64,000 nucleotides of DNA from Chimonanthus salicifolius. Lineage: Eukaryota; Streptophyta; Magnoliopsida; Laurales; Calycanthaceae. This document shows, one piece after another, positions 56,901-64,000 of the stretch (the stretch's first letter is position 1; the number at the start of each line of letters is the position of its first letter). A model generated the notes under the pieces. It made no database searches. It was given only the letters and a program-made list of their open reading frames with translations, and had not been told where the DNA came from. Where the stretch lies: the NCBI GenBank assembly GCA_013350335.1, contig CM023533.1, forward strand, positions 26,208,869 through 26,272,868. The letters are read 5' to 3'. Both the position numbers and the translations under genes were made by a program.

Positions 56901-59900
56901 TAGTCTTTGCTACAATGTAGACGCTTGTTGAAGTTGAAAGTTGGCCGTACAATTTTCCAGCTTCTGATGATTTTCCCACTTCAGAGCAAAGGGGTTCCAT
57001 CAGAGGCAGATTACTCGTCCGTGACAGGTTTGCAATCCACCCTTCATCGCAAAATGGTTCAGATATGAGCAACTTTTAGTAATACTACACCATACATAGA
57101 TTCAACTCGACTCGCCTATGAGCAGTTCTAAGCCCAGAATGCCTGGGTAAAACTTCGCTCGCCAACTCATTTGACTTGAAAACTAAATGATCTAGTTAAC
57201 TCACTTGAGCTGAGCAGTCTATATTTTTGGTGTCTGATCGAGCCCAGCTTCGATTTAGCCAACAAGCCCAAGACAGTCAGACACCAAGTATTAGATGGAG
57301 TTACCCAAGTATTTTATAAACTTATAAATCTCCCTATGTACTTCCAACATGAGACTTATTCGCAGCAGCCTCAACAGCCAGCCTGATTTTGTGCTACCAC
57401 AAAATACACTCCACATTTATTTATATCATTTTCATGTGTACAGTATTCAAATCCTCTAAAGAATCCATAAAATTCTGCTCTACATACGCCTAATCTCTTT
57501 TGTGATGATCATCAAACTCATGTAGAAGACAACTCTCTTCCTTCTTAGGTACATCGACGTAGATGATATATCGGCAAGCTATGCATATGTTGGCTTGACT
57601 TTGCCTGGAGAAGTAGGATCATGGCAAAGAGAATGCAAGGTGGTGAAATAGCATTCATGTTTCTTCTGTTTCTCTCTCATAGGTGTCATAAACCCTGTTT
57701 ACATAATTTGCAGGGATATCAGTTTTGGAGGAGAGCTGACTCCGATGGGTTTTTCTCCATTAATGACGTCCGAACTGGGGAATATAATCTCTACGCATGG
57801 GTGCCTGGTTTTATTGGAGATTACAAATATGATGTAATTATTGCCATCACAGCAGGTCAGTCAGTGTCTCCTCTCAGTTTTCCAAATCAGATGCAGTAAA
57901 TCCAATCTGTTTTATACTTAATCACCATTATCAAACACTGAATGCAGGATGTGATATTGATCTGGATGATCTTGTATATCAACCTCCAAGAGATGGTCCT
58001 ACTTTGTGGGAGATTGGCATCCCTGACCGTTCAGCGGCTGAATTCTATGTTCCCGATCCTAATCCTAAATATGTCAACAAACTCTATATTAATCATCCAG
58101 ACAGGTTGCTACTTACCCTTTCTGTAAATCATTAAGGTGTTTGGATGGTTTTTTTCCTTTTGTTGCCAGACCATATTCCAAGTAGATCCAGGGTAAAATC
58201 TGGTGTGAAGCAGATTTTATGTGCAGACCAATAGAAAATAGATACAGTGGTCATTTTTAACTTTGAGTAATTGTAAAAATGTACTCAAAATTATTTTTTT
58301 ACTCTCTAATTTTTTGTAGATTTTAGAAAAAAAAATGGTTTGATCAATTTGATTAAAGTAAGGATGTGACCAAGGACATGAATCATCATGCATGATACAC
58401 TTTATGCCTCACCTCAGTAACAAATTTCCGATGGGAGAATTTTTTTTATCCCAACTGGGATTGAATTTTTTTAATGAAATTTCAATATTTCAAAAATATT
58501 AGTTGATATTCTGAATAATACAAATTTCAGTTCAAAATACGACAAAATTTTAATAATATTTCAAATTTCGGCCATAATTTGTGAGGACCTCATATAGAGC
58601 ACCTTTAATTCCTCCACTCCTTTTTTGTCAAATACTACTATAATCCTTCTGTACACCGGTGCGATTGTTTAACTTTCCATAATGATAGGTGGGAATTGTT
58701 TTAATGGTAAAAATCCTCTTAAACGGCGTTAAGAATGACAGTAAACCTTTCAAACTTAGTTGTCAACAGGTTTAGACAGTATGGTTTGTGGGAGAGGTAC
58801 GCGGAGTTATATCCTACTGAAGACCTCGTCTACACAGTTGGCGTCAGCGATTATCAGAAAGATTGGTTTTTTGCTCAAGTCACAAGGTCTGGTTAAGGCT
58901 TCATTCTCTCAAGATCTTCAAATAAGTCAAAAATTTATAATATTACTAGAATTTTGAAACCCTTATATTTAACTTTCCAATTTAAACCTTTTTTGCATTC
59001 TTTAATTCGAATCCCTAAACATCTGGTACAAAATTCCATAACGAATTTTGGTAATTTCTTTTTCGTTTAGCTTACCCATTGATGCGAAGGGTACGACTGT
59101 ATACTGTGAAATAATAAAATGACCCAATGTCTCTCCAAAGGAGAGGCCATGTGTTTTATTTATAATAAACTTGAAATACAAAAGATAAGGATAAACCAAT
59201 CTAAATCAATAATAAGATAACATCATAATGAGATAAGATAAAGATAATCTAAATCCAATCTGATCTAAATTAAATCTACTCTTAATCTAAACTCTCTCAT
59301 ATGCCGAGAGGAAACTCTGAACCCTTAGGTGAAATGTATTTCTTTACAATGGTGGTGATCAAAACAAGGTTATTCTTACATTGCAGGAAGAGGGAAGACA
59401 ACACATACCAAGGGACAACATGGCAGATAAAATTCAGCCATGGTGTCCCTCAAAGCGAGAAACATATGTTGCGGTTAGCAATTGCATCAGCTCATGCTTC
59501 TGAGTTGCAGGTATATACATAAATCTTAAAAAGTTGGTTGTGCTTGAAATCTCATGTTAGATATATTGTGCGAAATCCCGATAAATCAAACAACAACGGA
59601 AGCAAATCAAACAGAAGATATTAAAACAGAATTCATGGTGCTAATCGAATTTGCATTTTTTTTTTCCATTAGGTTCGATTTAATGATGCGAATGCCAATC
59701 CTCCACACTTTACAACAGGGCTAATAGGAAAGGACAACTCAATTGCTAGACATGGAATTCATGGACTCTACTGGTTATTCAGCGTCGACGTACCTGGTAC
59801 ATTGCTAGTTGAGGGAAGCAACACAATCTTCCTAACTCAAACAAGAAGCACAAGCCCCTTTCAAGGAATTATGTATGACTATGTTCGTTTGGAAGGGCCC

Positions 59901-59930
59901 TCAGATTCTTATTTACAGAAGGGAAAATGA
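50988..59930 (+). CDS. Rhamnogalacturonate lyase, PL4 family (RG lyase 1), 15 exons
   Basis: Exons: 50988-51026, 51641-51762, 52089-52139, 52826-52945, 53667-53786, 54415-54556, 54930-55100, 55950-56105, 56921-57027, 57549-57639, 57714-57855, 57948-58104, 58770-58886, 59387-59510, 59673-59930. All are GT/AG and in phase; 1917 nt, 638 residues, no stops. The enzyme family cleaves the rhamnose-galacturonate backbone of RG-I pectin by beta-elimination. Order: N-terminal catalytic beta-sandwich (about 14-330, with [11 protein letters not shown] and KFHYMAISDDRQR), fn3-like domain (about 335-420, NLYAWVPGFIGDY), C-terminal CBM-like domain (about 440-630, WEIGIPDRSA...FYVPDP). Lys151 and His215 are candidates for the catalytic Lys/His pair known from Aspergillus RGL4. 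The protein starts [13 protein letters not shown] without a signal peptide, so wall delivery is unclear. Introns 5, 8 and 9 carry mobile elements. Confidence 0.93.
52426..52519 (+). repeat. 47-bp perfect-like tandem duplication with B-box motif
   Basis: Two adjacent copies (52426-52472, 52473-52519) of TGACTTAGTGGTTGAGACAT followed by AAGATTTGAAGTCTCGGGTT and CAATTCR, nearly identical. TTAGTGGTTGAGAC resembles an A-box and GGTTCAATTC a B-box, so it is probably the tRNA-like head of a SINE duplicated in tandem. It lies in intron 3 of RG lyase 1. Confidence 0.65.
53968..54090 (+). mobile_element. SINE (5'-truncated) in intron 5 of RG lyase 1
   Basis: B-box GTTCGAACC at 53980-53988, then TCTCACCTAGTGTGCCCTAA and GGGATTTTACACTAGATTTC, and an A-tail ending at 54090. 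Same family as the copies at 7.2, 23.3, 60.3 and 63.6 kb. The A-box part is missing. Confidence 0.6.
56275..56660 (-). mobile_element. Complete TRIM element (family 2) in intron 8 of RG lyase 1
   Basis: Terminal repeats 56275-56398 and 56537-56660, both 124 bp, share TTCTAAAATGACTAG or the close CCTAAAATGACTAG, then CATTATG, CCAGGACCTT, and GACTCAACACACG before TGAYA. The 138-bp core ends with the complement of a tRNA-Met primer site (GCTCTGATACCA), so it reads on the minus strand, opposite to the gene. TTAG flanks both ends (56271-56274 and 56661-56664). No coding capacity. Confidence 0.8.
57288..57376 (-). mobile_element. TRIM family 1 terminal-repeat remnant in intron 9
   Basis: TATTAGATGGAGTTACCCAA, TTTTATAAACTTATAAATCT and CATGAGACTTATTCGCAGCA, then CCTCAACA, align with the terminal repeats at 30.5-30.85 kb. 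The left end is lost and no second repeat or primer site is present. Confidence 0.5.
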
Positions 59931-60269
59931 TTTGTGCATAAATAGAAATAATCGTTTACAGTCCTTGATTACTTCAGTTCATTTGTTTCAAATCAATGCT
60001 TAATGTGATTTCACATATTTGTTCAAGATGAGCCATCTAAAGCTGCATGTTATTCCGTATTGCCCGACTTTTAATTTTTTTTTCATGTAAAAATGAAAGA
60101 GTGAGGATAATTTGAATAAACTAAAAGTGAACTTGAGTTGAAAATAATTGGTTGAATGATTTATCCTTTATTTCTAATTTTGTTTTGCATTCAATATTAT
60201 TAGGGACTTTTTGAGGGATAAGAAATTTCATATAATTCACAGCAATATTACCTTGAAGGCTCTATAAAT

Positions 60270-60418
60270 GAGTGTAGCTCAACTAGTTAACCTCCTGTCT
60301 TAGGAAGCAGCAGGTGTCAAGTTCGAGCCCCCATGGCCTAACCTGGTATTCCCTAAGCTTTGGGGGTTTTATGATGGGTTTTCCGTGGTTTGCCGTACGT
60401 AAATTAAAAAAAAAAAAA
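60270..60418 (+). mobile_element. tRNA-derived SINE, near full length
   Basis: A-box-like TGTAGCTCAACTAGTT (60273-60288), B-box GTTCGAGCC (60321-60329), body CATGGCCTAACCTGGTATTC, then a GGGGGTTTTATGATGGG block and a 14-base A-tail ending at 60418. It is the clearest plus-strand copy of the family here. No clean target duplication was seen. Confidence 0.7.
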
Positions 60419-61605
60419 GTAGAGATGCAATAATTTTTTTCTTTTTTTGAGATAGTATTTTTTATTAAAAAGGAATAAAAGAATAAAGCCCATGGACATC
60501 TCGTAATAGAGAAAGAATAACCCTCAAAACCTGCAAGCTACACAGCGCATGACAACAATTAAATATTTCATAAAAAAATTCTGAAGCTTACTCATGACCA
60601 AATTTAGATTTGAAATAACACTTATTTCAAGACTAATGGTTAATATGGATTCAGTAATAGTGTAAAAATGATATAGTTCTTAATATAGTCGAATGAAAAT
60701 AGTACAACTTAGAAAGTTACTTTAAAGAATGAGATCTATAGTTTCAACTTTCAATAATTGATTATGATTACAACCACCCATGCCCGAGTTTTTCCAAGTC
60801 ACTCCTTGTGTGAGCCCATTATATGGCATTAAAACTCCATTTTAACTCTTTTCTCTTGATTTTAAAGATTAGTTTAATTGATTTAATTAAAACTATTTTT
60901 TAATATTAAAATATTGATTTTTTCAATATATTCATTCCTATCGTCATTACATTTTGATATACAAAATTTTCGATGATCGCGTCTATTATCCAAGGGATAG
61001 GTGAGGCTTATGTTAACTGTCAGCAATTTCACATACATTTGTTAAAATATTTCTTACGTAAGAATGTTGAGTTAAGATATTATCTATGCTATCAAATGTT
61101 ACTACAAATATGAAAGTGAGATTTAGTTAAACTCACTACAACTTTAACATAAATATTTTTAATATTCTTTTAAGTTTAAATTATTTTTAACTATTTTATT
61201 TTAGCAAGCCTTTCTCCATTATTAAAAAGAAAATCTAAATATTTTCTATTAAAAATATTCAGAAAATCTGAAAGCTTTTCAACCTTATTACATGAGAAGC
61301 AATTAAAATCCATTGAGGAGACAAGTTTATCATTTTGTTCAGAAAACAAACCTTTTAGAAGTATTTTCTTTTACTATTTTTGTGTTATTCGCCCTCAACA
61401 ACAAAAGTCACTAGTAGTTTAGTTGGTTTAAGTTTTTAGGATTAAATTAGATGTCTTGGATTCAACTCCTCCATGATTTACTCGACACCCTTGCAAGTGG
61501 TTTCGTGTATTTATATGATTAATCTCACCTCCAATCCAAAATGAAAATACCCATATTATCTAAAAAAAAAATACCTTCATATTATTCAACACACGTACTC
61601 TTCCA

Positions 61606-62090
61606 ACCAGGGGTGCAAAATTCGGCTTGGCCGAGATATCGACCGATATCTCTGCCGATAAGTTTCTCTCTCCTCTTTTGTTTTCTTTTTTAAATATCGA
61701 TATTTTTTATTATGTTATTTTATCTAAATTAAAAAATAAATAAATAACTCAAAAGGAAGTTGGATTTTAAAAAAAAAAATTTGAAAACGTAAATATCGGC
61801 TGATATAGGCCGATATTTTGAATATCGGCTGATATAGTCCGATATTTTGAATATCGGCTGATATTGGCCGATATCGGCCGAGATATCGACCCGGGCCTAT
61901 CACCGTTTTGATTTTTTTTTTTAAAAGACCGATATTAATCATATCGGACCGATATATATCGCCGATATATCGGCCATATCGACCGATAATTAATGTGTAT
62001 GGCTGATACAATACGTATCGGTTGATATAATATGGTGCTTAAAAATCAATATATATTTGCTGATACGTTTCATATCGATAGATATCTTTA
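61606..62090. repeat. GATATCGGCC-type repeat, long copy with internal tandem units
   Basis: It starts CAGGGGTGCAAAATTCGGC. Inside, AATATCGGCTGATAT(A/T)GG(C)CCGATATTTTG-like units repeat at about 61793-61875, followed by GGCCGATATCGGCCGAGATA and GACCCGGGCC. It is rich in short palindromes. Shorter relatives are at 16.2, 33.9 and 38.9 kb. It is non-coding; probably a MITE family or an expanded palindromic repeat. Confidence 0.5.
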
Positions 62091-62163
62091 TTCTCTAGTC
62101 TGCTTACAATGTTCTCACTGAATAATGATGAGGGAATGCTGCCTTAAAAGCCATGAAAATATC

Positions 62164-62186
62164 GAGAGAGAGAGAGAGAGAGAGAG

Positions 62187-62228
<42 letters not shown>

Positions 62229-62234
62229 AGAGAG
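62164..62234. repeat. (GA)n microsatellite upstream of RG lyase 2
   Basis: A GA run of about 70 bp with two AAAA/AAG interruptions, some 230 bp before the RG lyase 2 ATG; counterpart of the tract at 50777-50808. Confidence 0.9.
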
Positions 62235-62466
62235 GAGCTTTGTCTCTAAGTCAAGAGAAAGAAAGGAGGGGATACTTGGTCCGGAATGCAAGGAAAGAAA
62301 TCAATTATAAGCTGTCAGGACCCTTTGATTCTGTCTTCTTCATTGACAGCAGAGGTGGAGAACTTGAATTTGAATTTATCAAATAATATTGTCACACATG
62401 CACAGATATTAGTTCAACTTCTGATTGAACAGATTAATTCTGAATCTTGAACAGGGTGAAAGAGCC

Positions 62467-63911
62467 ATGGCCAACAGGGTGCAATTGCTGATACAAGAAA
62501 ACCATGTATGAATTTCTCATACTTCTGCACCCAATTTCTTATTTTTATTTATCTATCTGTTTAATTATGAGTTGCAGGTGGTAATGGACAATGGTCTTCT
62601 TCAAGTCACGCTTTCAAAACCTGGAGGGATCGTTACAGGCATCCAATACAATGGCATTGATAATTTACTTGAAGTTCTTAATGAAGAAATCAATAGAGGG
62701 TACTAAGTATTTTCTTCTACTGTTTAGTTTCTATACCAATTCATCATTAAGTAAAGATATTATTTTAAGGGATTACCATATGATTTTAAAATTTGTAATC
62801 AAAGTTCAGTTTTTTAAATTGAGCCTTGGCCTGATTTTAAGTGTCCAATGCCTACTAAACTTGATACGAGATCCATGTCAAAGTACAAGTGATCAAGTGT
62901 CACGGAGGGCGCTTCCCGTTTTAAAATAGTTAACCATTATTTATAGTGTCTACCCTCACTGACAAGTCCAAAACTTTTCCAGCACTCATCCGATGGGAGA
63001 TTCAACACAGGACGGCGTGACACTTGAATCCTATAAAATCAGTTGAAAGATAATTCCATTAATTACATTCGTGTCACATTGGCTCTAGTCAAGAGTCACT
63101 TCGAATACTTTTCTCGCTACACGACTCATTAATAGATGATAATGCTTGCTTCACATAAGCTCAAAAATCGTCAATTGATTGAGTTGCTATCACAATCTAA
63201 TCAAAGATTTTTTAACAGCCAATTCATGAAAGTTAAATATTTCTTAAATGGTTTAGATTGGTGAACACATGAACCCATGCAATTGGGTAAAATTAACATA
63301 TTTTGTCTCATTTGATCTCATTTTTTTCTTAAGAGATTTCATATCTTTTTTCCTTATGTCAAAGTAGTTGGCGGGAAAATAACAAAAATAAAGCATGAGC
63401 ATTATGAATCAAAGCCTGCAAGTGGAGCTCATACAAGTAGGATGTGCAAAGGCCCAATAGTTTTTATTCTAAGACATTTTATCCAATATGAAGATTTATT
63501 ACTAAAAATTTGCCCCCCTTAAGATACCCATATTGGGTCTTATATCATTCTAAATAATTGGATTCTTATGTAATTTGACAAAGAAAAGCCTTTTTTTTTT
63601 TTTTTTGAATTTACATATGTGGGAAATCGCAGGATACCCACCTTAAAATCCCCACAATGGTGAACCCACTACCCTTAGGACACAAAAAAAGTTAGGCAAT
63701 AGAGGCTAGAACCCGCAACGTTCTGCTTAGAAGGCACACCAAAGAAAAGCCTTTGTTATTTTAAATTTTAGTTGTTCTAACATATGGATGTCAGATTATT
63801 ATGTGCGTTTTATGCCATCGAAGGAATGCTAAGCTAACTGAAACTTGAACATTTTTGTAGATATTGGGATCTTGTTTGGAACGACTCGGAAGTTAGAGGA
63901 ATATTTGATGT
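62467..63911 (+). CDS. Rhamnogalacturonate lyase, PL4 family (RG lyase 2), exons 1-3; runs off the window
   Basis: Exons 62467-62505, 62578-62699 and 63861-63911 have exactly the lengths of exons 1-3 of RG lyase 1 (39, 122 and 51 nt), with GT/AG borders in the same phases. They encode [13 protein letters not shown], then [20 protein letters not shown]...NEEINRG and [16 protein letters not shown]. The leader and intron 1 start are also alike in both genes (CATACTTCTGCACCCAATTT after exon 1). Exon 3 ends GAT-GT before GTAAGT, so the next codon would be Val-type where RG lyase 1 has Arg. No signal peptide is visible here either. Intron 2 is 1161 bp, longer than in RG lyase 1, and carries a TRIM repeat and a SINE. 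The remaining exons lie beyond 64000, so intactness cannot be judged. Confidence 0.88.
62898..63022. mobile_element. Solo terminal repeat of TRIM family 2 in intron 2 of RG lyase 2
   Basis: TGTCACGGAGGGCGCTTCCC...GGCGTGACA, 125 bp, aligns along its length with the 124-bp repeats at 56.3-56.7 kb (TTTTAAAATAGTTAACCATT, CAAGTCC, CATCCGATG, GATTCAACACA). The flanks CAAG and CTTG extend its inverted ends rather than forming a direct duplication. Confidence 0.6.
63594..63739 (-). mobile_element. tRNA-derived SINE with 15-bp target duplication
   Basis: Minus-strand copy: T-run (A-tail) at 63591-63606, then the complement of the family body (TAAAATCCCCAC, TACCCTTAGGACACA, GTTAGGCAATAGAGGC) and of a decayed B-box. 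CAAAGAAAAGCCTTT occurs exactly at 63579-63593 and 63740-63754, which marks the insertion. It lies in intron 2 of RG lyase 2, opposite to the gene. Confidence 0.75.
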
Positions 63912-64000
63912 GTAAGTAGGCATTTTTTAGGGATATATAACCCATTTTGTTATTTGTTAACTACATATGATGAGAGATACTAAGGCCTCACCAATGCAAA

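Larger units (their letters stand above)
59931..62163. other. 3' flank of RG lyase 1 and intergenic DNA
   Basis: No supported gene. It holds a SINE (60270-60418) and the large GATATCGGCC-type repeat (61606-62090). The rest is AT-rich. No clear AATAAA follows the RG lyase 1 stop codon; ATAAAT at about 59939 is the nearest variant. Confidence 0.5.

Noticed and set aside
60270..60330. tRNA gene
   Set aside because: A- and B-boxes are present, but no acceptor stem or cloverleaf; the A-tail and repeated copies mark it as a SINE.
61793..61880. CRISPR-like array
   Set aside because: Only a few diverged palindromic units without unique spacers, in a plant genome; a dispersed repeat explains it.
62125..62386. 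Arg/Glu-rich small proteins
   Set aside because: Artefacts of the GA microsatellite in the RG lyase 2 leader.

Overview
The window is nuclear DNA of a flowering plant. It is AT-rich and intron-rich. It carries plant-only gene families (MIKC MADS-box, L-type lectin receptor kinases, plant PL4 rhamnogalacturonate lyases) and many small plant-type mobile elements: TRIM retroelements with tRNA-Met-type primer sites, tRNA-derived SINEs and a Stowaway MITE. I cannot name the species. Nothing looks bacterial, organellar or viral.

Layout. 1-10.3 kb holds no firm gene: a Stowaway MITE (1.9-2.1 kb), a decayed Ty3/gypsy RNase H-integrase remnant (3.3-4.7 kb) broken by two later insertions, a solo TRIM repeat and a SINE. 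At 10.3-10.5 kb, minus strand, is exon 1 of an AGL17-type MADS-box gene; its other exons were not found. From 17.2 to 28.0 kb, plus strand, runs a five-exon gene for a TRAF-type zinc-finger, tail-anchored protein (TRAFD1/XAF1-like); exon 1 as written is one base out of frame. From 31.3 to 48.3 kb, plus strand, lie four intronless L-type lectin receptor kinase genes of the IX type (A-D). A and B sit in a tandem duplication with units of about 4.3-4.5 kb. From 51.0 to 59.9 kb, plus strand, is a complete 15-exon rhamnogalacturonate lyase gene (638 residues). From 62.5 kb to the window end are the first three exons of its tandem copy.

How the genes relate. Two local families dominate: membrane receptor kinases with a sugar-binding-type ectodomain, and pectin (RG-I) lyases. 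Both grew by tandem duplication and both have long CT/GA tracts in or near their 5' leaders. I see no evidence that the two families form one pathway. The clearest non-gene signal is the density of miniature LTR elements. At least three TRIM-like families are present as full, partial and solo copies. One sits in LecRK unit A but is missing from unit B, which dates it after the duplication. I did not find an undescribed multi-gene system; the most checkable oddities are listed as findings.
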